Shown here in pieces: positions 7,077-15,162 of a stretch of DNA of 64,000 bases. The DNA is from Diaminobutyricimonas sp. LJ205 (GTDB lineage Bacteria > Actinomycetota > Actinomycetes > Actinomycetales > Microbacteriaceae): positions 992,001-1,056,000 of the forward strand of contig NZ_CP046619.1 in assembly GCF_009755725.1 (NCBI RefSeq). The letters are read 5' to 3'. The stretch's first letter is position 1; every line of letters begins with the position of its first letter. The notes beneath the pieces were generated by a model that worked only from the letters and a program-made list of their open reading frames with translations, had not been told where the DNA came from and searched no databases. Both the position numbers and the translations under genes were made by a program.

Positions 7077-9881
7077 ATGGCGATGCCCCTGCTGGCGACG
7101 AAGCTGTTCGTGCCATCGCCGCGACCCCAGACGGTGCCGCGTCCCCGGCTGATCCAGCGGATGAACGAAGGCCTGGACCACAAGCTCGTCCTGGTCTCGG
7201 CGCCGGCCGGTTTCGGCAAGAGCAGCGCGCTGAGCGCGTGGGCCGCCGAGCTGCAAGGCACCGACGTTCGAGTCGCATGGCTCTCACTCGATGCCGGCGA
7301 CAACGACCTGCTTCGGTTCCTTACTTATCTGGTCACTGCGCTGGGCGGCGCTGATGCCGGAAGCGGCGCTGATTCCGAAGTCGGCGCTGACTCCCGGGTC
7401 GGCACGGCGGCGCTCGGGCTGCTGGATGCCTCGAAACCGCTGCCTGCCGAGGTTACGTTGACCGCCCTGATCAACGACGTCGCCCAGTCCGCCCACGAGT
7501 TCGTGCTCGTGCTCGACGACTTCCACCTGATTGACGCGCAGCTCGTGCGCGAGGCCGTCGAGTTCCTGATCGAGCACCTCCCGGCCCGGATGCACCTGGC
7601 GATCGCGAGCCGCGCCGATCCGACGCTGCCGCTGGCCCGGATGCGCGCCCGCGGCGAACTGACCGAGCTTCGGGCAGCTGACCTGCGTTTCACTCCAGAC
7701 GAGGCCGCCGACTTCCTCAACGAGGCCATGGGCCTCAGGCTCTCGGCCGATGAGATCACCGCCCTCGACATCCGCACCGAGGGCTGGATCGCCGGCCTGC
7801 AGCTGGCCGCGTTGTCGATGCGTGGAGGCAGCGACATCCGCGGATTCATCGAGGCGTTCACCGGCAGCAATCGGTTCATCATCGACTACCTCGTGGAGGA
7901 GGTGCTGCAGCGCCAGCCCGAGCGCGTGCGCGACTTCCTGCTGCGCACCGCGATTCTCGATCGGCTCAGCGGTCCGCTGTGCGTTGCCGTGACTGGTCAG
8001 GCGGATGCCGGCGGCACGCTTGACGGGCTGGAACGCGACAATCTCTTCCTGATCCCGCTCGATGACCAGCGGCAGTGGTATCGCTACCACCACCTGTTCG
8101 CTGATGTGCTCCGGGCTCGCCTGCAGAGTGAACAGCCTGAGCTGATCTCGACGCTGCACGTGCGCGCGAGCGAGTGGTGCGAAGTGCACGATCTCGTCGA
8201 CGACGCCGTGAGGCACGCGCTCGCCGCGCACGACTTCGAGCGGGCGGCCCGACTGGTCGAGCTCGCTGTCCCCGACATCCGCCGCACCCGCCAGGAGACG
8301 ACCTTGCGCGGCTGGCTGACGGCGCTGCCCGAAGACGTTTGTCGGGGCAACCCAGTGCTGAGCACCTACATCGCCTGGATGCGGCTGTACTCGGGCGACC
8401 TGGACGCTGTCGAGCCGTGGCTGCGGCATGCCGAGCTCATGCTGAGTGCGCCCGTTTCAGCGGACGAACCCAGCGAAGAGTTGCTCCTGCTGCCGCAAAC
8501 CATTGAGATGTACCGGGCGGCGCTCGCCCAGGCGCATGGCGACATCGCCGGGACCGTCCGCCATGCCGACCGTTCGTTGCGACTGGCGAGCCCGGATGAC
8601 CACCTCGGACGCGGCGCTGCCGGCGGACTGCTCGCCCTGGCCGCCTGGGCGGCGGGTGACGCGGTAGCCTCCGTGCGGTCCTTCGCCGACGCCAGTGCCC
8701 ATCTGCGCTCGGCGGGATACCTCGCTGATGAACTGAGCGGCACCATCCTGCTCGCTGACATGCTGCTCGCCTGCGGCCGCCTTCACGAAGCGCGTCGCCG
8801 GTACGAGCGAGCCCTCCAGCGGGCTGAGCGGGGCGACGTGCTGCCGAACCCGGCTGGCGACCTGCACGTTGGCCTCGCGGAGCTCGATCTGGAACGCAAC
8901 GATGTCGCTGCTGCTGTAAGACACCTCGAGGCCAGTGCGGCGCTGGGGGAGCGGGCGGCGCTGCCCGAGAACCGGTACCGCCGATTCGTTGCCCTCGCTC
9001 GGTTGAAACAGGCGGAGGGTGATCTGGATGCCGCCGCCGAGCTGCTTCGGCAGGCCGAGCCGCTCTACGTGCGCGGCTATTTCCCCGAGGTGCATCCGAT
9101 TCCTGCCTTGGCCGCGCGGGTCTGGGTCGCCCAGGGGCGGCTGGCCGACGCCGCGGACTGGGCCCGGCACAGCGGTGTCACCGTGGCGGGCGAGCCCAGC
9201 TTCCTGCGCGAGTGCGAGCATCTCACCCTGGTCCGTCTGCTGATCGCCGAGCATCGTGCGGCTGAGCAGCGCGTGTCTAGCACGGCTCGCGGTCTCGCCG
9301 ACACCCACGGGCTGCTCGACCGGCTGCTGACCGCGGCCGAGGCATCCGGACGCACCGGCAGCACGATCGAGATCCTGATGCTGCAGGCGCTCGCGCATCA
9401 GGCGGAGGGACGGATGTCTGAAGCTCTCGTGCCTCTCGAACGAGCCCTGACGCTGGCCGAGCCCGAGGGGTACCTGCGGCTGTTCGCCGATGAGGGCTTG
9501 CCGATGGCGGAGCTGCTGCAGGATGCCGCGCGTCATTCGATCGCGTCCGATTACGTCTCTCGACTGCTCGCTGCCGTGAGTGAGGAGAGTTCCGGCGCGG
9601 GGCAGGGGACGACTGTTGGCGGAGCGGGGCAGGCCGCGGCATCCGGCGTCCAATCATTCGGTCAACCAGCAGCCGTCCAATCGCTGGCTGAGCCGCTCAG
9701 CGAACGCGAGCTGCATGTGCTGCGGCTGTTGCGTACCGAGCTGACCGGGCCGGAGATTGCCCGCGAGCTGGTGGTGTCGCTGAACACGGTGCGCACGCAT
9801 ACGAAGAACATCTTCCGCAAGCTCGACGTGACGAACCGGCGGGCGGCCGTCCGTCGCGGCGAGGAGCTCGGCCTCGTCTGA
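7077..9881 (+). CDS. LuxR family (MalT-like, LAL type) transcriptional regulator
   Basis: A 934-residue regulator. The N-terminus MAMPLLATKLFVPSPR and Walker A APAGFGKSS (about 43-51) open a STAND/AAA-type ATPase with FVLVLDDFHLI as Walker B. A winged-helix and TPR-like superhelix follows (about 340-830). The C-terminal 65 residues form a LuxR helix-turn-helix (ERELHVLRLLRTELTGPEIA, then VSLNTVRTHTKNIFRKL). MalT-like proteins are ATP-dependent activators triggered by a small inducer. A short Gly/Ala/Asp/Ser repeat (about 100-118) interrupts the ATPase region. A DUF2306 membrane protein lies directly downstream behind a cluster of palindromic half-sites, so it is the likely target gene. The inducer is unknown. 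Confidence 0.93.
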   Translation: MAMPLLATKLFVPSPRPQTVPRPRLIQRMNEGLDHKLVLVSAPAGFGKSSALSAWAAELQGTDVRVAWLSLDAGDNDLLRFLTYLVTALGGADAGSGADSEVGADSRVGTAALGLLDASKPLPAEVTLTALINDVAQSAHEFVLVLDDFHLIDAQLVREAVEFLIEHLPARMHLAIASRADPTLPLARMRARGELTELRAADLRFTPDEAADFLNEAMGLRLSADEITALDIRTEGWIAGLQLAALSMRGGSDIRGFIEAFTGSNRFIIDYLVEEVLQRQPERVRDFLLRTAILDRLSGPLCVAVTGQADAGGTLDGLERDNLFLIPLDDQRQWYRYHHLFADVLRARLQSEQPELISTLHVRASEWCEVHDLVDDAVRHALAAHDFERAARLVELAVPDIRRTRQETTLRGWLTALPEDVCRGNPVLSTYIAWMRLYSGDLDAVEPWLRHAELMLSAPVSADEPSEELLLLPQTIEMYRAALAQAHGDIAGTVRHADRSLRLASPDDHLGRGAAGGLLALAAWAAGDAVASVRSFADASAHLRSAGYLADELSGTILLADMLLACGRLHEARRRYERALQRAERGDVLPNPAGDLHVGLAELDLERNDVAAAVRHLEASAALGERAALPENRYRRFVALARLKQAEGDLDAAAELLRQAEPLYVRGYFPEVHPIPALAARVWVAQGRLADAADWARHSGVTVAGEPSFLRECEHLTLVRLLIAEHRAAEQRVSSTARGLADTHGLLDRLLTAAEASGRTGSTIEILMLQALAHQAEGRMSEALVPLERALTLAEPEGYLRLFADEGLPMAELLQDAARHSIASDYVSRLLAAVSEESSGAGQGTTVGGAGQAAASGVQSFGQPAAVQSLAEPLSERELHVLRLLRTELTGPEIARELVVSLNTVRTHTKNIFRKLDVTNRRAAVRRGEELGLV

Positions 9882-9931
9882 AGCGCAACCGGATTCGTCG
9901 CCCGGACGGCATTCACGGCAGCTGGCGGAAT

Positions 9932-9962
9932 TCACCATGTGTGGTGATGTGCGCTCACCACA
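9932..9962. promoter_or_regulatory. Putative operator: three TCACCA half-sites
   Basis: TCACCA (9932-9937), TGGTGA (9942-9947) and TCACCA (9955-9960) form two overlapping inverted repeats. The larger is the perfect 8-bp pair TGTGGTGA-N7-TCACCACA (9940-9962). They lie in the 147-base gap between the MalT-like regulator and the DUF2306 gene, about 70-100 bases before the latter's ATG, where an activator site would be expected. Confidence 0.5.
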
Positions 9963-10028
9963 TCGCTTCGTAGCGTCGGGAACAGGGTCGGGCAATCCGG
10001 CCGATGCTTGAAGCTCCAGGAGACTCAT

Positions 10029-10697
10029 ATGACGAAGACCGCAGAGCGTGTCGGCGCACCAGTCCCGCGTGTCCCACCTGGCACTAGCCGGCGGACCAAC
10101 TGGCTGGTTCCGATTGGACTGATCCTGCTCGCCCTGGTTCCGGTGGTCACCGGGTCGCTGCGGCTCGTCGAACTCGGCGGCGGGCCGGAAATCATGCCAG
10201 ACAACCCGCGAGCGGACGCGTCCCCGCTGCCGATCGCGGCGCACATCGCCAGCGCGCTCATCTTCACGGTGTTCGGCGCCTTCCAGTTCGTGCCGGGACT
10301 TCGTCGGCGTCCGTGGCATCGTCGGGCCGGACGCGTCCTGGCGCCGCTCGGACTGGTCGCCGCGCTGTCCGCGATCTGGATGTCAGTGTTCTACGCGCAC
10401 CCGGAGGGCACCGACGAATTACTGGTGGCTTTCCGGCTGGCGTTCGGCTCGGCGATGGCGGTGTTCATCGTGCTCGGCGTCGTCGCCATCCGTCGTCGCA
10501 ACATCACCGCGCACCGGGCCTGGATGACGCGCGCCTTCGCCATCGGTATCGGAGCCGGCACGCAGGCGGTTGTCTTGACCGTGGTGCCGCTGGTCATCCC
10601 TCCGACTGAGACGAGCACCGCGCTCTGTCACGCCGCCAGTTGGGTGATCAACCTCGCGGTGGCGGAGTGGGCGATCCGGCGGAGGCCGCGCGGATGA
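10029..10697 (+). CDS. DUF2306 domain-containing membrane protein
   Basis: A 222-residue integral membrane protein with about six hydrophobic segments (LVPIGLILLALVPVVTGSLR, ASALIFTVFGAFQFVPGLR, VLAPLGLVAALSAIWMSV and others). It carries the His/Arg-containing loops RRPWHRRAGR and NITAHRAWMTRAFA typical of DUF2306. The ATG at 10029 has AGGAGA six bases upstream. The function of DUF2306 is not known; the conserved histidines suggest a cytochrome-like or ferric-reductase-like fold, which is inference. It follows the MalT-like regulator and overlaps the next small gene by ATGA, so the two are translationally coupled. Confidence 0.85.
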   Translation: MTKTAERVGAPVPRVPPGTSRRTNWLVPIGLILLALVPVVTGSLRLVELGGGPEIMPDNPRADASPLPIAAHIASALIFTVFGAFQFVPGLRRRPWHRRAGRVLAPLGLVAALSAIWMSVFYAHPEGTDELLVAFRLAFGSAMAVFIVLGVVAIRRRNITAHRAWMTRAFAIGIGAGTQAVVLTVVPLVIPPTETSTALCHAASWVINLAVAEWAIRRRPRG

Positions 10698-10957
10698 GTG
10701 GGGACGTGGGGCGGATGAGTCGGGACGTGCCGGCCGCACGGACGCGTGGAGACGCGCCATCCGCGTATGAGATCCGGCTGCAGGGACGTCTGGACGAACG
10801 CTGGGCTGACTGGTTCGAAGGCATGAGTTTGAGCACTGAGGCGGATGGCACGACGGTGCTCCGGGGCATTGTTGCCGACCAGTCGGCTTTGCATGGAATC
10901 CTCGGCCGAGTGCGTGACCTCGGGATGACGCTGATATCGGTCAACTCGGGGGAGTGA
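10694..10957 (+). CDS. Small conserved protein coupled to DUF2306
   Basis: An 87-residue soluble protein whose ATG overlaps the DUF2306 stop codon (ATGA), implying translational coupling. After a variable N-terminus it has YEIRLQGRLDERWADWFEGM, then DGTTVLRGIVADQSALHGIL and DLGMTLISVN. This pattern (R-L-x-x-R-W-x-x-W-F, then L-x-G-x-V-x-D-Q-x-A-L-H-G-x-L) recurs in small actinobacterial proteins linked to DUF2306 or similar membrane genes, from memory. No enzymatic motif is visible. A role as a partner or sensor of the membrane protein is a guess from coupling. Confidence 0.75.
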   Translation: MSGDVGRMSRDVPAARTRGDAPSAYEIRLQGRLDERWADWFEGMSLSTEADGTTVLRGIVADQSALHGILGRVRDLGMTLISVNSGE

Positions 10958-11013
10958 CGGGGCGCCGCGCGCTATTTGCGCGTCCTCTCCTACACAAGAA
11001 ACTTTTCCGCGAC

Positions 11014-11022
11014 TTATCCACA
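11014..11022 (+). promoter_or_regulatory. DnaA-box consensus TTATCCACA
   Basis: A perfect match to the classical 9-mer, in the 129-base gap before the DUF222-HNH gene. It is alone, so it is not evidence of an origin. Confidence 0.35.
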
Positions 11023-11086
11023 AAACCCGGTCCTGACCTGCACTTTTGGTAATTCGAATGTCGGTGGTCACTGTCACTCTTAGATC

Positions 11087-12435
11087 GTGGCAATCACCCA
11101 GACCTTCGACCCTCTCGCCGAGGATGCGATCGACCTGCTGCGATGCGCGAGCGATGACGAACTGCTCGCCCACACAGCAGAAATCGAGGCGTACGGCCGG
11201 CGGGTGGACGCGCTGCGTGTGGTCGCCGCTGCCGAGGTGGCACACCGGTCCCGGCGGGAACTCGAGGGCGCTGCGTTGTCGGCGCAGAAGGGATGCCGCA
11301 ACGCCTCTGAACTGCTGCAGCGAGTGACCGGTGCCGCGGGGCGAACCGTGGAGAGTTGGATGCGGTTGGGCGCGCAATTGCGCGGCCGGCCGACGCTGAT
11401 CGGGATCGAAGGTCCTGCTGACTTCCCGGCCGTGACCGTCGCGGTCACCGAGGGGCGCATCGGTGTGGACGTGGCCACCGCAATCGTCACCGCGCTCGCG
11501 CCGACGATTGGGCGAGCGCACCCTGAGGACTTTGCCGCCGCCGAGCAGGCACTGGTGACCGCGGCCGGCGAGAGCACGGCTGACTCGATCCGGGTGCAAG
11601 CAGCGGTATGGCAGGCCGCGATCGATCCGGACGGCGTTGAACCGTCCGAGGAGCGGGCGATGGCACGCCGCGGGATCCGCCTCGGCCGTGCCAGGGACGG
11701 GCTGATTCCGATCAGCGGCGGTCTCATGCCCGAAGCTGCCGGTGCGCTGTCACGGCTGTTCGATGCCCACTTGACGCCGCGGACGGCGCCGGCGTTCCTC
11801 TCGGCTGAGGAACGCGATGCGCAATCCCTCGAGCGCGACCCGCGCACACCCGACCAACAGCGGCACGACGTGTTCATGGGCATCGTCGACTCCGCGGCGC
11901 GGGCGGCGGATGCCCCGTCGATCGGTGGCGCAGCGCCGACGGTGCTCGTGAGCGTGCGAGCCGACGACCTCGATCGGGGCGGCGGCGCCGGGTACATCGA
12001 CGGCGTGGAGGCGCCGGTGAGTATCCGAGCGGTCGGGCAGAAGATCTGCGCGGGCGGCAGCCAGCGGGTGGTGATCGATCCGACCGGTCGGGGGTGCAGT
12101 TGGGCGTTCCGCAGCGGGTGTTCAACTCCCAGCAGAGGCGGGCGATCGGTGTGCGGGACGGCGGATGTCTCATCCCGGACTGTCCGATACCGGCGGCGTG
12201 GTCCGAGATTCACCATGTCCTGGAGTGGGCGAACGGCGGAAAAACGCATACCGACAACGGAGTGCTGCTGTGTTGGTTCCACCATCGGACGATTGATAGT
12301 TCCGGGTGGCAGATACGCATGGTTCGAGGTTCGCCGCAGATCAAGGCGCCTCCCTGGATAGACCCGAATGCTGACTGGCGCCCGGCGACGAAGTCACGCA
12401 CCAGGTTGGCCGATGAGATCGACGGTTCTGGCTGA
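11087..12435 (+). pseudogene. DUF222/HNH endonuclease-like gene, frameshifted
   Basis: The first frame (GTG 11087) encodes a DUF222-type helical domain through IDPTGR at about residue 335. The frame then runs into low-quality sequence, while the continuation QLGVPQRVFNSQQRRAIGVR and the HNH module (CLIPDCPIPAAWSEIHHVLE, then WANGGKTHTDNGVLLCWFHH, with paired Cys and His-His) are in another frame and end at 12435. The switch maps to the run of five G at 12090-12094; restoring one base would give IDPTGR-VVQLG. The intact protein would be about 449 residues. DUF222-HNH proteins are a large actinobacterial multicopy family of presumed nucleases, often decaying. A sequencing indel in the G run is an alternative. 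Confidence 0.85.
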
Positions 12436-12518
12436 TCGAGCTGGTCGAGCTGGTCGAGCCTGAAGCCCATCAGCGCGGGGACTGTTGCCCGGCGCGGTGG
12501 AACTGCTTTACTCGCTGG

Positions 12519-12989
12519 ATGAGCGACAACCAGCCAGACCAGCGAGTTCCCGACGAGGCCCGGATCACCCGCACCTTCGATGCTCCCGTTGACCGCGTCT
12601 ACCGGGCATGGATCGACCCCGAGCAGTTCGCCCACTGGTTCGGAGCGGAACTCGAGGTTCCGCAGTCCTACCTGGAGATGGACGTACGACCCGGCGGACA
12701 GTGGAGGGCGACCATGCTGCATGAGGGTGGGGAACTTCCCTTCGGTGGCGAATATCTCGAGTTGGTCGAGAACGAGCGGCTGGTGATGACCTTCGACGAC
12801 CCCGAGCGCATCGGCGCAGGCAATGTCGACGTGAACGTGCTCACCGTCACCTTCACGCCGATCGGGGAGGACCGCACCGAAGTGCTGCTCAGCCAGACCG
12901 GTCTGATGGAGCACGGCATGGCCGACGATCTCGTGGTGGGGTACAACTCGTTCATGGACAAGCTCGCCGAGTTGCTCGCCCGCGACTAG
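12519..12989 (+). CDS. SRPBCC (AHSA1/START-like) domain protein
   Basis: A 156-residue single-domain protein. It has the family opening ITRTFDAPVDRVYRAWIDPE, then FAHWFGA, MDVRPGGQWRATM, and the closing C-terminal helix MDKLAELL. AHSA1-like proteins fold as a helix-grip cavity binding hydrophobic ligands; no catalytic residue is diagnostic. It is separated by only 8 bases from the following small gene, so they are probably one operon ending with the LLM oxidoreductase. The 80 bases before it hold short GGTCGAGCT repeats. Confidence 0.88.
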   Translation: MSDNQPDQRVPDEARITRTFDAPVDRVYRAWIDPEQFAHWFGAELEVPQSYLEMDVRPGGQWRATMLHEGGELPFGGEYLELVENERLVMTFDDPERIGAGNVDVNVLTVTFTPIGEDRTEVLLSQTGLMEHGMADDLVVGYNSFMDKLAELLARD

Positions 12990-12997
12990 CGCCGACC

Positions 12998-13291
12998 GTG
13001 CCATCGTTCCGCGTCACCATGCGCGTCGGCGAATTGCGTCCGGGGGTGACTCCCGACCGTGTCCTGCCTGCCGCTGCTGCAGCCGTGGAGGAGCTCGCCA
13101 CCGTTGAGGCATCCGAGGTCGGAGTCGTCAGCGGCGAGCCCCGCATCACGGTGCGATTCACCGAGGATGCCCCGGACATCGCCCTGCAGATCGGCGAGCA
13201 CGCGGCATCCGTCGTCGACTCGGTGGTGCCTGTGGTCTCCTGGACGGTGACCCAGCGGGTCGGCGGGCGGTGGCATCCGGTTGGGAAGTGA
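12998..13291 (+). CDS. Small hypothetical protein
   Basis: A 97-residue protein with a GTG start 8 bases after the SRPBCC stop. It has two halves of alternating strand pattern (FRVTMRVGELRPGVTPDRVL; PRITVRFTEDAPDIALQIG; VVSWTVTQRVGGRWHPVGK), suggesting a small alpha/beta fold. No known motif was recognised. Position and spacing suggest translation together with the SRPBCC gene. Confidence 0.6.
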   Translation: MPSFRVTMRVGELRPGVTPDRVLPAAAAAVEELATVEASEVGVVSGEPRITVRFTEDAPDIALQIGEHAASVVDSVVPVVSWTVTQRVGGRWHPVGK

Positions 13292-13335
13292 ACACGTTCT
13301 GGAATAACCCGCCGCCCGCGGACGCTGAACCCAGC

Positions 13336-14355
13336 ATGAAACGCATCGGGTTCCTCAGTTTCGGCCACTACCAGGATGTCCCGGGGTCTCTCGTGCACAC
13401 CGCCCAGGACGCGCTGCTGCAGTCCATCGAGCTTGCGGTGGCCGCTGAGGAGGTCGGAGTCGACGGCGCGTTCGTTCGGGTGCACCACTTCGCCCCGCAG
13501 CTGGCGTCACCGTTCCCGCTGCTGGCCGCGATGGGGGCTCGCACCAGCCGCATCGAGATCGGCACCGGCGTGATCGACATGCGTTACGAAAACCCGCTCT
13601 ACATGGCCGAGGAAGCTGCCGCCACCGACCTGATCAGCGGCGGAAGACTGCAGCTCGGCGTCAGCCGCGGTTCACCCGAGCACGCCATGAACGGCTTTGA
13701 GGCGTTCGGTTATGTGCCGGGCGAGGGCCGCAGTGACGCTGATGATGCCCGCACCAAGACCGAGATCTTCCTGCAGGCGATCGAGGGTGCGGGCGTCGTC
13801 CGCGCCAACCCGCAGATGACCGGGCACACCGGCGCGCTCGCCATTGAGCCGCAATCGCCGGGGCTGCGCGACCGGATCTGGTGGGGGTCCGGCACCCGGG
13901 CCACCGCCAAGTGGACCGCCGAGCAGGGCATGAACCTGATGAGCTCGACCCTGCTCACCGAGGACACCGGGGTCGACTTCGGCGACTTACAGGCCGAGCA
14001 GATCCAGGTCTTCCGCGACACCTGGAAGGACGCCGGCCACGCCTGGGCACCCCGCGTCTCGGTCAGCCGCAGCATCATCCCGCTGGTCAGCGACGCCGAC
14101 CGGCACTTCTTCGGCTTGCGCGCCCAGGTCGAGGGCAAGGACCAGGTCGGCCAGCTCGAGGGCACCCTGGCCCGGTTCGGCAAGAGCTACATCGGCGAAC
14201 CGGACGCCCTGATTGAGCAATTGGCTCAGGATGCCGCGGTCGAAGCCGCTGACACGGTGCTGATCACCGTGCCCAACCAGCTCGGCGTCGACTACAACGC
14301 GCAGCTGCTCGAGAGCGTCGTGAAGTACGTCGCGCCGGGGCTCGGCTGGCGGTAG
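13336..14355 (+). CDS. LLM class flavin-dependent oxidoreductase
   Basis: A 339-residue bacterial-luciferase-like monooxygenase beginning MKRIGFLSFGHY, with the TIM-barrel signatures FVRVHHFAPQLASPFPLLAA, IEIGTGVIDMRYENPLYMAE and AATDLISGGRLQLGVSRGSP. A C-terminal barrel half carries WGSGTRATAKWTAEQGMNLM. Such enzymes use FMNH2 or F420H2. The ATG at 13336 is preferred over in-frame codons further upstream that overlap the previous gene. Substrate unknown. Confidence 0.9.
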   Translation: MKRIGFLSFGHYQDVPGSLVHTAQDALLQSIELAVAAEEVGVDGAFVRVHHFAPQLASPFPLLAAMGARTSRIEIGTGVIDMRYENPLYMAEEAAATDLISGGRLQLGVSRGSPEHAMNGFEAFGYVPGEGRSDADDARTKTEIFLQAIEGAGVVRANPQMTGHTGALAIEPQSPGLRDRIWWGSGTRATAKWTAEQGMNLMSSTLLTEDTGVDFGDLQAEQIQVFRDTWKDAGHAWAPRVSVSRSIIPLVSDADRHFFGLRAQVEGKDQVGQLEGTLARFGKSYIGEPDALIEQLAQDAAVEAADTVLITVPNQLGVDYNAQLLESVVKYVAPGLGWR

Positions 14356-14533
14356 GCGCCGAGCTCCGACGCGGGTACGACCCGGACCGCGGCCGCGGCC
14401 GCTGCGGCGTAGAAGAGGAGATTCTGCGACACGCCGCGGCAACCTGGCACGACACACCGGCTGTGGCCCGGAAGTCCTTCCGAACGCACGGCCGGCGGGC
14501 TCGACCAGCGGGTGGACGCGGATCAGCGAAAGC

Positions 14534-15094
14534 TCAGCGGCGGTGAAGCAGCCGCGCCAGCGGTGACTGCGCCAGTCCCGCGACCGGTCGTTGCTGCTCA
14601 CCCTGCTGGGCCGCGAGCACGATCACGACGGCGGTCAACACTGGCGGGATCCACTGCAGCACCCGGAGCTGGTTTTGCGCGGATTCGAGCTCCGAGGATG
14701 CCACGGGGGACGGCTCCGTCACACCCACGGTGTCCTCATCCTGACGCTTGGCAACTCGCATGCCGAGAATCCCGGAGTACAGGCTGGCGCCGGCCGCACC
14801 CAAGGTCAGCCCGGCCTTGATGATCGTGTTGGTGCGACTCTCGGGCTGCGTCGCCAGTCGTTCCTTGTTCGCGGCGATCAGGCCCAGCCCACCGACCGCA
14901 TGCACAGCCAGGGCGGCGATCTGAACCGGCGACCATTTCGCCCAGCCGGCCGAAGACAAGCGCAGCCGCTCTCGTGGATCTTTCGCCTCAGCGGCTGCGC
15001 CGTTGACGCCGACGGCGCCCATCAGCGAACCGCCGAACCAGGCGGCCAGACCCAGGTCGTGCATGCTGCGAATCACGGTGTTGCGTTCAGACAT
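14534..15094 (-). CDS. Hypothetical membrane protein
   Basis: A 186-residue protein starting MSERNTVIRSMHDLGLAAWF, with hydrophobic segments at about 12-30 (LAAWFGGSLMGAVGVNG), 60-78 (IAALAVHAVGGLGLIAA), 92-112 (IIKAGLTLGAAGASLYSGIL) and 150-168 (WIPPVLTAVVIVLAA). The ATG at 15094 has GGAG upstream. It resembles short actinobacterial membrane proteins of unknown role. The 178 bases between it and the convergent LLM gene hold no visible gene, only a GC-rich tract (GGCCGCGGCCGC at about 14391-14402). Confidence 0.7.
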   Translation of the reverse strand: MSERNTVIRSMHDLGLAAWFGGSLMGAVGVNGAAAEAKDPRERLRLSSAGWAKWSPVQIAALAVHAVGGLGLIAANKERLATQPESRTNTIIKAGLTLGAAGASLYSGILGMRVAKRQDEDTVGVTEPSPVASSELESAQNQLRVLQWIPPVLTAVVIVLAAQQGEQQRPVAGLAQSPLARLLHRR

Positions 15095-15162
15095 GAGAAC
15101 TCCAAATTGTCGATCGAGTTGTCGGGCAATCAATCCACCATGAATCCGAGTGCGGGGGCTGA

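Noticed and set aside
8457-9653. A 398-codon frame antisense to the MalT-like regulator
   Set aside because: No domain is recognisable; it is a GC-bias shadow of the TPR region.
11014-11022. Origin of replication from the DnaA-box
   Set aside because: A single box without a cluster, AT-rich unwinding region or dnaA/dnaN genes.
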